A DNA stretch of 17,426 nt from DASUZD01 sp036377055. Its GTDB lineage: Bacteria > Actinomycetota > Thermoleophilia > Gaiellales > Gaiellaceae. The notes beneath the pieces are model-generated. The model ran no database searches and was not told the DNA's origin. It was given only the letters and a program-made list of their open reading frames with translations. Positions 6,398 through 13,011 of this stretch are shown here, piece after piece. Within the stretch, counting starts at the first letter, position 1; the number at the start of each line of letters is the position of its first letter. Location of the stretch: assembly GCA_036377055.1 (NCBI GenBank), contig DASUZD010000045.1, forward strand, positions 1 to 17,426, given 5' to 3'. Position numbers and translations under genes: made by a program.

Positions 6398-7960
6398 GTG
6401 GCCGTGCTGGGCACGCAGGTCGAGCTGGAGTCGGAGGAGTTCACGCGCCGCAGGGAGCGGATGGAGGCGCTCGTCGCCGAGCTGCGCGAGCGGACGGCGC
6501 AGGTCGCGCGCGGGGGCGGCGAGCGCGTCGTCGAGCGGCACCGCTCACGCGGGAAGCTGACCGCCCGCGAGCGGATCGACCGCCTGGTCGATCCGGGCGG
6601 CGCGTTCCTCGAGCTCTCCGCTCTGGCCGCATGGGACCTGTACGACGGGGCCGCGCCGGGCGCCGGGATCGTCACGGGGATCGGCGTCGTCGAGGGCCGC
6701 GAGTGCGTGATCGTCGCGAACGACGCGACCGTGAAGGGCGGCTCGTACTTCCCGCTCACGGTGAAGAAGCACTTGCGCGCGCAGGAGATCGCGGAGCAGA
6801 ACCGGCTGCCGTGCGTCTACCTCGTCGACTCGGGCGGGGCGTTCCTGCCGCTCCAGGACGAGGTCTTCCCCGACCGCGAGCACTTCGGCCGGATCTTCTT
6901 CAACCAGGCGCGGATGTCGGCCCTCGGGATCCCGCAGATCGCGGTCGTGATGGGCTCGTGCACCGCCGGAGGGGCGTACGTGCCGGCGATGAGCGACGAG
7001 ACGATCATCGTGCGGGGGACAGGGACGATCTTCATCGGCGGCCCACCGCTCGTGAAAGCTGCGACCGGTCAGGACGTCAGCCCGGAGGAGCTCGGCGGCG
7101 CCGACGTCCACACGCGGAGGTCGGGCGTGGCCGACTACTACGCGACCGGCGACGAGCACGCGCTCGCCCTCGCGCGCCGGATCGTCTCGAACCTACACAG
7201 GTGTACACCTACATCGCCCTGGGAGGTCGCCGAGCCGGAGCCGCCCGCCGAGGACCCGGACGAGCTCTACGGCCTCGTTCCCGAGGACTTCCGCCACCAG
7301 GTCGAGCCGCGGGAGCTGATCGCGCGGATCGTCGACGGCTCGCGCTTCGACGAGTTCAAGGCGCTCTACGGCGAGACGCTCGTCACGGGATTCGCACGGA
7401 TCGAGGGCTATCCGGTGGGGATCCTGGCGAACAACGGCGTCCTGTTCGCGGAATCGGCGCAGAAGGGCGCGCACTTCATCGAGCTCTGCTGCAAGCGGCG
7501 CGTCCCGCTCGTCTTCCTCCAGAACATCACGGGGTTCATGGTCGGCAAGGAGTACGAGGCCGGGGGGATCGCGCGCGACGGCGCGAAGATGGTGATGGCG
7601 GTCGCGAACGCGGAGGTGCCGAAGTTCACGGTCGTCGTCGGGGGGTCGTTCGGCGCGGGCAACTACGCGATGTGCGGTCGCGCGTACGCGCCGCGGCAGC
7701 TGTGGATGTGGCCGAACGCGCGCATCTCCGTCATGGGCGGCGACCAGGCCGCCACCGTCCTGACGATGGTCGGAGACGCAGATCCGGACGAGATTCGCGC
7801 GAAGTACGAGGCCGAGGGAAACCCGTACCACTCGACCGCTCGGCTCTGGGACGACGGCATCATCGACCCGCTCGACACGCGCCGCGTGCTCGCGCTGGGC
7901 ATCTCCGCGGCGCTGAACGCGCCCCTCCCCGAGACGACGTTCGGCGTGTTCCGCATGTAG
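6398..7960 (+). CDS. Acyl-CoA carboxylase carboxyltransferase subunit, methylcrotonyl-CoA carboxylase beta type
   Basis: The 520-aa cytoplasmic subunit would transfer CO2 from carboxybiotin to 3-methylcrotonyl-CoA in leucine degradation. The crotonase-fold carboxyltransferase signatures are present: DSGGAFLPLQDEVFPD near 144-159, GSCTAGGAYVPAMSDE near 186-201, then FLQNITGFMVG, EYEAGGIARDGAKMV, VVVGGSFGAGNYAMCGRAY and WPNARISVMGG in the C-terminal half. The NITGFMVG, NYAMCGRAY and WPNARISVMGG segments are characteristic of MCC beta (MccB/LiuB) rather than of propionyl- or acetyl-CoA carboxylase. Length is normal. The start is GTG at 6398. No biotin carboxylase alpha subunit lies in the window, so the partner must be encoded elsewhere. 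The LiuC-like hydratase at 11278 supports a leucine-catabolic role. Substrate is inferred from family motifs. Confidence 0.92.
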   Translation: MAVLGTQVELESEEFTRRRERMEALVAELRERTAQVARGGGERVVERHRSRGKLTARERIDRLVDPGGAFLELSALAAWDLYDGAAPGAGIVTGIGVVEGRECVIVANDATVKGGSYFPLTVKKHLRAQEIAEQNRLPCVYLVDSGGAFLPLQDEVFPDREHFGRIFFNQARMSALGIPQIAVVMGSCTAGGAYVPAMSDETIIVRGTGTIFIGGPPLVKAATGQDVSPEELGGADVHTRRSGVADYYATGDEHALALARRIVSNLHRCTPTSPWEVAEPEPPAEDPDELYGLVPEDFRHQVEPRELIARIVDGSRFDEFKALYGETLVTGFARIEGYPVGILANNGVLFAESAQKGAHFIELCCKRRVPLVFLQNITGFMVGKEYEAGGIARDGAKMVMAVANAEVPKFTVVVGGSFGAGNYAMCGRAYAPRQLWMWPNARISVMGGDQAATVLTMVGDADPDEIRAKYEAEGNPYHSTARLWDDGIIDPLDTRRVLALGISAALNAPLPETTFGVFRM

Positions 7961-7962
7961 AC

Positions 7963-7976
7963 CGCGCCGCGGCGCG
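7963..7976. terminator. 14-bp GC palindrome just after the carboxylase stop
   Basis: CGCGCCGCGGCGCG is perfectly self-complementary and starts 3 nt after the stop codon. It has no T-tract and essentially no loop in the perfect form. It could act as a weak terminator or be chance in GC-rich DNA. Confidence 0.25.
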
Positions 7977-7980
7977 CTGA

Positions 7981-7986
7981 TATGAC
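7981..7986 (+). promoter_or_regulatory. Possible -10 element (TATGAC) before the 70-aa gene
   Basis: TATGAC lies 6 nt before the GTG at 7993, the same spacing as at other genes here, but its last base is C instead of T. No Shine-Dalgarno sequence is present. Confidence 0.35.
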
Positions 7987-7992
7987 CTGCGC

Positions 7993-8205
7993 GTGCTGCT
8001 GTTCAGGCGGAGGAAGCGCAGGCTGCGGGAGATCGGCGAGTCCGAGGCGTACGGGCGCGCCTACGGCGATCGGAGCGAGCAGGTCAGGATCGTGAAGCTC
8101 GAGCCGAAGCGGCCGCGCTACCAGCTGGCGGTCAGCGGCGAGACGCTCCGGCAGGCGTTCGCGAAGCGGCTCGACAAGCGCGAGCGAGACTCGAAGGAGG
8201 CTTGA
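7993..8205 (+). CDS. Small basic hypothetical protein (70 aa)
   Basis: The protein starts MLLFRRRKRRLREIGESEAY and is rich in Arg and Lys at both ends. It has no membrane segment or signal peptide, and the basic character suggests nucleic-acid or ribosome contact, though nothing specific is recognisable. Its TGA overlaps the ATG of the cupin gene (TGATG), and the AAGGAGG in its last codons serves as the cupin ribosome binding site. The two are therefore translationally coupled and probably functionally linked. The GTG start at 7993 is supported by the -10-like hexamer 6 nt upstream. I do not recognise a family. Confidence 0.7.
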   Translation: MLLFRRRKRRLREIGESEAYGRAYGDRSEQVRIVKLEPKRPRYQLAVSGETLRQAFAKRLDKRERDSKEA

Positions 8206-8561
8206 TGGGCTGGAGCGTCGTCGACGTCTCCGAGGTCGAGGGCGAAGGCCCCGGCGCCGCCGTGCGGTTCGTCCGCCGCAGGCTCGGCGTGGAGGCCTTC
8301 GGGATCAACTGGTTCGAGATCCCGCCGAACGCGGTCGGACGCGAGCACGACGAGACGGGCAGCGGCCAGGAGGAGGTCAACGTGATCGTCCGCGGCTCGG
8401 GGGTGTACCGGATCGACGGCGAAGAGGTGCCGGCACGGGCCGGGATGTTCTTCCGCTTCGACCCGGAGACGACGCGCGTCCCGATCGCGGGCCCGGAAGG
8501 CATGACCATGATCGCCGTCGGCGCCAGGCGCGGGAGCTACGAGCCTCGCGGGCCGTTCTGA
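8205..8561 (+). CDS. Small cupin-domain protein (118 aa)
   Basis: A single cupin beta-barrel domain of usual length (Cupin_2 type). The first motif region is PPNAVGREHDETGSGQEEV, continuing NVIVRGSG (about residues 40-65), and the second is around PARAGMFFRFDPETTRVPI. Of the usual metal ligands only His48 and a Glu (Glu56) are in place. The second His of HxH is Glu50, and the His expected in motif 2 is replaced by Arg. It may therefore bind metal weakly or act as a non-enzymatic ligand-binding cupin. The ATG at 8205 has AAGGAGG 4 nt upstream; a TTG at 8202 is less likely. It is coupled to the preceding basic protein by a TGATG overlap. The structured repeat starts 2 nt after its stop. Substrate unknown. 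Confidence 0.85.
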   Translation: MGWSVVDVSEVEGEGPGAAVRFVRRRLGVEAFGINWFEIPPNAVGREHDETGSGQEEVNVIVRGSGVYRIDGEEVPARAGMFFRFDPETTRVPIAGPEGMTMIAVGARRGSYEPRGPF

Positions 8562-8563
8562 CT

Positions 8564-8636
8564 AAGGCGCCGACTCGGCGGCGCCGACCATCAGGCGTGC
8601 GGGCTTCGCCCGTGCGCCGTCTGAAACGACCGGTCG
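8564..8636 (+). repeat. Structured dispersed repeat, copy 1 (two hairpins and a palindrome)
   Basis: Hairpin 1 pairs 8566-8572 (GGCGCCG) with 8579-8585 around a 6-nt loop. Hairpin 2 pairs 8594-8604 with 8608-8618, 11 bp including two G-T pairs, around loop TTC. A 10-bp palindrome CGACCGGTCG follows at 8627-8636. Copy 2 at 13010-13084 has the same order and close to 90% identity, and every difference that falls in a stem keeps pairing. It lies between the cupin stop and the promoter of the 49-aa gene. It could be a REP-like element, a small RNA or a terminator; no family is recognised. Confidence 0.75.
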
Positions 8637-8666
8637 ACACGTCCGAGCTGGCTCGATTCGAGGCTT

Positions 8667-8672
8667 TAGGGT
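8667..8672 (+). promoter_or_regulatory. Putative -10 element (TAGGGT), leaderless start of the 49-aa gene
   Basis: TAGGGT ends 6 nt before the ATG at 8679, with GTGTGT between. The same hexamer precedes the hydratase gene at 11278. There is no Shine-Dalgarno sequence. Confidence 0.5.
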
Positions 8673-8678
8673 GTGTGT

Positions 8679-8828
8679 ATGACAACGATCGAGCTCACCG
8701 ACGACGAGCTGCGGCTTCTCCACGCCGCGCTCCGCTCGTTCCTCGACGACTTCGGCCACGAGGAGGTCGACGTCCTCCGCCGGATCAAGGCGCTGATCGC
8801 AAAGCTGCCCGACGCGGCATCGGCGTAG
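8679..8828 (+). CDS. Small hypothetical protein (49 aa)
   Basis: A short ORF from ATG to TAG, beginning MTTIELTDDELRLLHAALRS and ending AKLPDAASA. The pattern of hydrophobic and charged residues predicts two amphipathic helices, with no signal peptide or membrane segment. Coding is supported by a good -10 hexamer at leaderless spacing, G/C-biased third positions, and direct abutment with the next gene, whose GTG starts at the base right after this stop. It may be a small helical regulator or partner of the YdhR-like protein. I do not recognise a named family. Confidence 0.75.
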   Translation: MTTIELTDDELRLLHAALRSFLDDFGHEEVDVLRRIKALIAKLPDAASA

Positions 8829-9167
8829 GTGGTCGTCCGCCTCGTCCTCTGGAGCCTCGCGGACTCCAAGACGACGATCGGCGAGCTTCGGCGGTACGTC
8901 CGCGACGAGGCCGTGGACGCGTTCGCCGACGTCCCCGGCCTCCGGCTCAAGGTCTGGATCTCGGACGAGACCACTGAACGCTGGGGCGCGTTCTACCTGT
9001 TCGAGTCGGCCGAGGCGGCCGAGCGGCCGCTGCCGAGTCGCGTACGCGAGCTGATCGGCAAGGACCCGGAGATCGCCGAGCTGTTCGACGTCGAGGCGAC
9101 GGTCGAGGGACGGTTCCTCGTCGAGCAGCTCTCACGGCTCGGGCTCGCGTTCGAGGACGAGCGCTAG
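8829..9167 (+). CDS. YdhR-like dimeric alpha-beta barrel protein (putative monooxygenase)
   Basis: The 112-aa cytoplasmic protein starts with GTG immediately after the stop of the 49-aa gene, so the two are translationally coupled. The segment GLRLKVWISDETTERWGAFY followed by LFESAEAAE (about residues 37-65) matches the strand-helix pattern of small ferredoxin-like dimeric alpha-beta barrel proteins of the YdhR/antibiotic-biosynthesis-monooxygenase type. Its length fits that group. The catalytic chemistry of these proteins is often unproven, so monooxygenase activity is only the family label. Its TAG overlaps the convergent FAD oxidoreductase stop within the same CTAG. Confidence 0.65.
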   Translation: MVVRLVLWSLADSKTTIGELRRYVRDEAVDAFADVPGLRLKVWISDETTERWGAFYLFESAEAAERPLPSRVRELIGKDPEIAELFDVEATVEGRFLVEQLSRLGLAFEDER

Positions 9168-10195
9168 AGGACGACCTCTTCGGGCACGACGGCTCCGGCG
9201 TCGAACCGCTCGAGCCGGTACGGCGACAGGTCGTAGTCGGTCGCGCCGTCGAGGATCTCGTCCGCAAGCGCGCGGCCGACGGCCGGCGACTGCATGAACC
9301 CGTGGCCGGAGAAGCCGCACGCGGCGTAGACGCCGTCCGCGATCCGACCGATCACGGGGTGCGCGTCCGGCGTCATGTCGTAGAGGCCCGCCCACGCGTT
9401 CTCGATCCGCGTGAGCGCAGCGGGCGGGTAACGATGTGAGAGCCGCTCGAGGCGGTCGGCGAAGACGCTCTCGTCGACGGTCGTGTCGTTCCCCCAGCGC
9501 GGCGCCGCGTCGGGCATCGCGAGCACGAGTCGTTCGCCGCGGCGGCGGAAGTGGAAGCCCGTCTCGGCCTCGACGACCATCGGCAGCCGCTCCGGAAGGT
9601 CGAGCGGAGCGGTCTCGAGGAGCTGGCGGGCGAGCGGCCGGATCGGGAGCCGCGGGTCGAGCTCGGCCGACCACGGCCCGGCCGCGACGACCAGCACGTC
9701 GCGGTCGAGCTCGCGCGCGTCGATCCCTTCCTCGACGCGGACGCCGAGCTCGCGTGTGCGGCGAACGAGCTCACGCGTCACGGCGGGAGGATCGGCGACG
9801 CCGTCCTTCGCGCAGGCGAAGGCGCCGAGGACGTCGTCGGCCCGGACGCCGTCCGGCACGTCGACTCGTTCCACCGGCACGCCGAGCTCGCGCTGCTCCG
9901 CGGCGCGGTGTTCGAGCGTCGCGAGCCCTTGCGCGGTCGTCGCGAGGAAGACGTAGCCCACCTGGAGGAAGAACGGCGGGCCGAGCTCCTCGAAGAAGCG
10001 GATGCTGTCGCGCGCCAGCCGGACCTCGGCCGCGGTCGAGAACTGCTGCCGCACGCCGCCCATCGCCTTCGAGGTCGAGCCGCCTGCGACCTCGCCGCGG
10101 TCGCAGAGCACGATGTCGCGCGCACCTCGGAGCGCGAGGTGGTACGCGACGCTGGCGCCTATCGCGCCGGCGCCGGCGACGACGATTCGAGCCAT
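9164..10195 (-). CDS. FAD-dependent oxidoreductase, DAO family (sarcosine/D-amino-acid/D-hydroxyproline oxidase-like)
   Basis: The 343-aa flavoprotein oxidises the C-N bond of an amino or imino acid. The N-terminal dinucleotide-binding loop is RIVVAGAGAIGASVAYHLAL (residues 3-22), followed by AGGSTSKAMGGVRQQF, the usual flavin-contact segment of the DAO family. The C-terminal segments NAWAGLYDMTPDAHPVIG and CGFSGHGFMQSPAVGRALAD close the FAD site. The ATG at 10195 has GGAG 8 nt upstream. It overlaps the end of the upstream lyase gene by 37 nt, so the pair is an operon. Pairing with a DapA/NAL-family lyase resembles D-hydroxyproline degradation (oxidase plus pyrroline-4-hydroxy-2-carboxylate deaminase), but an epimerase and a semialdehyde dehydrogenase are not seen, so the substrate is uncertain. 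Confidence 0.85.
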   Translation of the reverse strand: MARIVVAGAGAIGASVAYHLALRGARDIVLCDRGEVAGGSTSKAMGGVRQQFSTAAEVRLARDSIRFFEELGPPFFLQVGYVFLATTAQGLATLEHRAAEQRELGVPVERVDVPDGVRADDVLGAFACAKDGVADPPAVTRELVRRTRELGVRVEEGIDARELDRDVLVVAAGPWSAELDPRLPIRPLARQLLETAPLDLPERLPMVVEAETGFHFRRRGERLVLAMPDAAPRWGNDTTVDESVFADRLERLSHRYPPAALTRIENAWAGLYDMTPDAHPVIGRIADGVYAACGFSGHGFMQSPAVGRALADEILDGATDYDLSPYRLERFDAGAVVPEEVVL

Positions 10196-11025
10196 TGGTT
10201 CAGCTCCGTGCGCTCGCTCTCGGTCAGGTGGCGCAGCGGCGCGCGGACGTCCTCGCGGACCGGCACGCCGCGCTCCGCGACCACCGCTTTGAGGGCCGCG
10301 TGGCGCGGGTACCGCTCGATCACCGCGCGGAGCTCGCCGAGCGCGGCCGCGCCTTCCTCGGATGGCTCGCGCACGACCTCGACGACGCGCTCCGGGAACG
10401 CCGCCGCGAGGCCGGAGACGGCGCCCGCAGCGCCTGCGGCGAGGCTCTCGTGGATCAGCGCCTCGGCGCCGACGAAGACGTCCAGGCCCTCGACGAGGTA
10501 CGGGTGCACGCGGTCGAACGGCGCGTCGGAGACCTTCAGCCCGGCGAGGTTCGGCGCGCTCTCGCGGACGCGCGCCACGACCTCGGGCGGAGTGGCGTAG
10601 CCGCTCACGCGCTCGAACTCGTAGACGTAGAACGGCAGCGGCGCGCACGCGCGGGCGGCGGTGACGAAGTGCGCGGTGAGCTCCGCAGCGTCGAGCGCGA
10701 AGTACGGCGGTGCGATGACGGCGATCGCGTCGGCTCCGGTCTCGGCGGCGTGCTCGCAGAGCCTGATCGTGTCCGCGGTCGACTGCGCGCCGCAGTGGAC
10801 GGCGACGTCGATCCGGCCTCCCGCCGCTTTGACGAAGAGGTCCGCCGCGCGCCTTCTCTGCGCCGGCGAGAGCACGAAGCCCTCGCCGGTCGTGCCGAGC
10901 GCGAGGATCCCGTCGAGCCCGCCCGCGACGAGGAAATCGACGTAGGGCTCGACCGCGGCCTCGTCGACTGCTTCCCCTTCGTTCCTGAGCGGCGTGACCG
11001 CCGCAGCGAGCGCACCTCGGAGCAT
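10159..11025 (-). CDS. DapA / N-acetylneuraminate lyase-family class I aldolase or deaminase
   Basis: The 288-aa TIM-barrel enzyme forms a Schiff base with a 2-oxo acid substrate. It has the GTTGEG signature (44-49), a catalytic Tyr in PFYVYEFERVSG (Tyr135 by alignment) and the Schiff-base Lys164 in AGLKVSD. True dihydrodipicolinate synthase has YNVPSRTG at the Tyr motif. Here the position of the substrate-binding Arg is Val140, so lysine biosynthesis is unlikely. It is followed by the overlapping FAD oxidoreductase, which points to catabolism of an amino or imino acid such as hydroxyproline; this is inference. The ATG at 11025 is supported by TAGAGT 7 nt upstream. Confidence 0.88.
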   Translation of the reverse strand: MLRGALAAAVTPLRNEGEAVDEAAVEPYVDFLVAGGLDGILALGTTGEGFVLSPAQRRRAADLFVKAAGGRIDVAVHCGAQSTADTIRLCEHAAETGADAIAVIAPPYFALDAAELTAHFVTAARACAPLPFYVYEFERVSGYATPPEVVARVRESAPNLAGLKVSDAPFDRVHPYLVEGLDVFVGAEALIHESLAAGAAGAVSGLAAAFPERVVEVVREPSEEGAAALGELRAVIERYPRHAALKAVVAERGVPVREDVRAPLRHLTESERTELNQWLESSSPAPAR

Positions 11026-11032
11026 GGCGCGA

Positions 11033-11038
11033 ACTCTA
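11033..11038 (-). promoter_or_regulatory. Putative -10 element (TAGAGT), leaderless start of the lyase-oxidase operon
   Basis: On the minus strand TAGAGT ends 7 nt before the ATG at 11025. There is no Shine-Dalgarno sequence. The promoter would fire away from the hydratase gene across a 252-nt divergent region. Confidence 0.5.
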
Positions 11039-11114
11039 CGCGGCGAAGGCCTCCGCGAGCCATGGCCGTTCGAGCGCGCCCCGCTGTGCGCAGAGGCGGC
11101 GCGTTCTGCCTCAC

Positions 11115-11132
11115 TTCGGGGTCAGACCCCGG
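11115..11132. repeat. Palindromic repeat TTCGGGGTCAGACCCCGG, copy 1
   Basis: Contains the 15-nt odd palindrome CGGGGTC-A-GACCCCG (11117-11131). An 18-nt identical copy occurs at 11204-11221, 89 bp away in the same orientation. Both lie in the non-coding region between the divergent lyase and hydratase genes. It could be an operator pair or a REP-like element. Confidence 0.75.
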
Positions 11133-11203
11133 AACCACGCGACGGCCCTCGGATGCCGCACCCACGCCCCTGCGGGCGCCGGGCCGGCACACTCGCGCGC
11201 GGA

Positions 11204-11221
11204 TTCGGGGTCAGACCCCGG
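11204..11221. repeat. Palindromic repeat TTCGGGGTCAGACCCCGG, copy 2
   Basis: Identical over 18 nt to 11115-11132, including the palindrome at 11206-11220. Its right end is 43 nt upstream of the TAGGGT -10 element of the hydratase gene, so a bound protein could influence that promoter. Confidence 0.75.
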
Positions 11222-11264
11222 TTGGCGGCGCGCGGCCCTTGCGGCCGCGGCTCGCGCGCGGCGA

Positions 11265-11270
11265 TAGGGT
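11265..11270 (+). promoter_or_regulatory. Putative -10 element (TAGGGT), leaderless hydratase start
   Basis: TAGGGT ends 7 nt before the GTG at 11278, the same hexamer as at 8667. There is no Shine-Dalgarno sequence. It supports the GTG at 11278 as the start over longer in-frame extensions. Confidence 0.5.
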
Positions 11271-11277
11271 CCGGCGC

Positions 11278-12018
11278 GTGGGCGGGCTTCGGGTCGAACG
11301 CGAGGGGCCGATCCTCCGCGTCACGCTCGCGCGGCCGGAGCGGCGGAACGCCTTCGACGCCGCGCTCATAGGCGAGCTCACGGACGCCTTCGTGGACGTC
11401 GGCGACGCGCGCGCCGTCGTCCTCGCCGGCGACGGGCCGAGCTTCTGCGCCGGCGCCGACATCGAGTGGCAGCGCGCCTCGCTCGACCTGACGTACGAGG
11501 AGAACGTCGAGGACGCGTTTCGGCTCTACCGCATGCTGGAGACGATCGACGGCTGTCCCGCTCCCGTGGTCGCGCGGGTCCACGGGTTCGCGCTCGGCGG
11601 CGGGTCGGGGCTCGCGGCCGCCGCGGACGTCGCCGTCGCGGCCGAGGACGCGACCTTCGGCTTCTCCGAGGTCAAGCTCGGGATCATTCCCGCGGTGATC
11701 TCGCCGTTCGTCCTGCCGAAGATCGGGCCGCACGCGCGCCGCTACTTCCTGACCGGCGAGCGCTTCGACGCAAAGACCGCGCTCCGCATCGGCCTCGTCC
11801 ACGAGTTGACGCCCGACCCCGAGGCCGCCGTCGGGAAGATCCTCCACGAGCTCACCTCCGCGGGCCCGGAGGCGGTCCGCGCCGCGAAACGCCTCGTCCG
11901 CGAGCGCCCCGGCGGCGAGGAGGCAGCGCATGTCGCCGCGAGGCTCCGCGCCGGCGCCGAAGGCCAGGAAGGCCTACGCGCGTTCCTGGAGCACAGGGCG
12001 CCGAGCTGGCGCGGCTAG
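11278..12018 (+). CDS. Enoyl-CoA hydratase/isomerase family, LiuC-like (methylglutaconyl-CoA hydratase type)
   Basis: The 246-aa crotonase-fold enzyme has the oxyanion-hole segments SFCAGADIEW (55-64) and GFALGGGSGLA (103-113). One catalytic Glu remains in FGFSEVKLG (Glu131). The first Glu of crotonase (GGGxE) is replaced by Gly111. The motif IIPAVISPFVLPKIG, followed by ARRYFLTGERFDAKTALRIG, and the TYEENVEDAFRL segment match LiuC-type hydratases of leucine and acyclic-terpene breakdown better than classical EchA. The methylcrotonyl-CoA carboxylase beta-type subunit 3.3 kb upstream catalyses the preceding step, which supports this. The GTG start is backed by the -10 hexamer. Its 3' end overlaps the convergent kinase gene by 45 nt. 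Substrate is inferred. Confidence 0.85.
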   Translation: MGGLRVEREGPILRVTLARPERRNAFDAALIGELTDAFVDVGDARAVVLAGDGPSFCAGADIEWQRASLDLTYEENVEDAFRLYRMLETIDGCPAPVVARVHGFALGGGSGLAAAADVAVAAEDATFGFSEVKLGIIPAVISPFVLPKIGPHARRYFLTGERFDAKTALRIGLVHELTPDPEAAVGKILHELTSAGPEAVRAAKRLVRERPGGEEAAHVAARLRAGAEGQEGLRAFLEHRAPSWRG

Positions 12019-13011
12019 GAAGCCGGGTAGCCGGAGCACGAAGACAGCGCCGGAGGCCGGAGTCTCCACGGTGCAGCTGCCTCCGTGCGCACGCGCGATC
12101 GCGTCCACGATCGCGAGCCCAAGCCCGACCCCGCCGTCCGCACGCGAGCGCGCCGGGTCGGCGCGCGAGAAGCGCTCGAAGATCCAGTCGAGCGCCTCGG
12201 CCGCGACACCCCGCCCGCTGTCGGCGACCCGCAGCTCGAGCGCGCCGTCCCGCCCACGCGCCTCCAGCTCGATCGAGTCCGCCGGCTCCGTGTACTTGAC
12301 CGCGTTCTCGAGCAGCGCGTCGAACGCGATCCGCAGGCTCTCGCGGTCGGCGCGCACTGTCCCCCCGACGAGCCGTCCGAGCCGCCAGGCCCGGGGCGCG
12401 ACCTCCGACCAGCGCATGAAGACGTCCTCGACGAACGGCTCGACGTCGATCTCCTCGAGGTCGAGAAAGCCCTCCTCCCCGGCCTTCGCGAGCAGCAGCA
12501 GGCGCTCGACGATCCGCTCGATCCGCGCCAGCTCGTCGAGCGCCACCGCGATCTCCGGCGCGGCTTCCCGCTCGACCCGTTCGAGCACCTCGAGATGCCC
12601 GCGCGCGATCGTCACGGGCGTGCGCAGCTCGTGCGACGCGTCGTGGAGGAACCGCTCCTGCCGCTCGAGCAGCGCCGCCCGGTCGGCCGCGAGCTGCTCG
12701 ACCGCCCGCATCGCCTGCTGCCGCCGCCGCGCGTGCCAGACCATCGCGAGGAACATCGCCGACATCAGCGGCACCTCGAAGAGCTCGCCCCACTGCTGCG
12801 TCCCGTTCGCGATGTCGACGCGGATCAGGATCGCCGTCGAGAAGACGACACACCCGAGCGCAGCCAGCGTCGGGACGGGACGCCAGGTGCGGAAGCCGTA
12901 GAGGAGCGTGAGGCTCACCCAGATGAAGTGAAACGGGACCGTCTCCCAGCTCTGCCACCGCGCCATCGCCCACAGGTTCGCGGCCGCGAACACGACCCAG
13001 GCAATTTCCAA
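11974..13011 (-). CDS. Membrane sensor histidine kinase
   Basis: A kinase of 345 aa from the TTG at 13011. The N-terminal third is hydrophobic, with about four membrane segments (starting LEIAWVVFAAANLWAMA and ending at FLAMVWHARRR) and little room for a periplasmic sensor domain. Then come the H-box FLHDASHELRTP (phospho-acceptor His127), the N-box DALLENAVKY, the G1 box VADSGRGVA and the G2 box GGVGLGLAIV. No HAMP is obvious. The frame stays open upstream to 13131, but that 40-residue extension translates the structured repeat and is probably not native. GTG at 12993 is another candidate start. The cognate regulator lies directly upstream. The C-terminal 15 codons overlap the hydratase gene. 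The signal is unknown. Confidence 0.88.
   Translation of the reverse strand: MEIAWVVFAAANLWAMARWQSWETVPFHFIWVSLTLLYGFRTWRPVPTLAALGCVVFSTAILIRVDIANGTQQWGELFEVPLMSAMFLAMVWHARRRQQAMRAVEQLAADRAALLERQERFLHDASHELRTPVTIARGHLEVLERVEREAAPEIAVALDELARIERIVERLLLLAKAGEEGFLDLEEIDVEPFVEDVFMRWSEVAPRAWRLGRLVGGTVRADRESLRIAFDALLENAVKYTEPADSIELEARGRDGALELRVADSGRGVAAEALDWIFERFSRADPARSRADGGVGLGLAIVDAIARAHGGSCTVETPASGAVFVLRLPGFLAAPARRPVLQERA

Noticed and set aside
8564..8636. Structured repeat as a tRNA
   Set aside because: Its length is similar, but there is no TTC-A T-arm consensus, no anticodon arm of the right geometry and no acceptor pairing between its ends.
10196..10648. N-terminal extension of the FAD oxidoreductase
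   Set aside because: It is an off-frame reading of the lyase gene. The FAD-binding GxGxxG loop starts only a few residues after the ATG at 10195, which has its own GGAG.
9436..11277. Plus-strand extension of the hydratase reaching back to 9436
   Set aside because: It is a low-complexity Arg-rich shadow of two minus-strand genes. The -10 hexamer and family alignment place the start at 11278.
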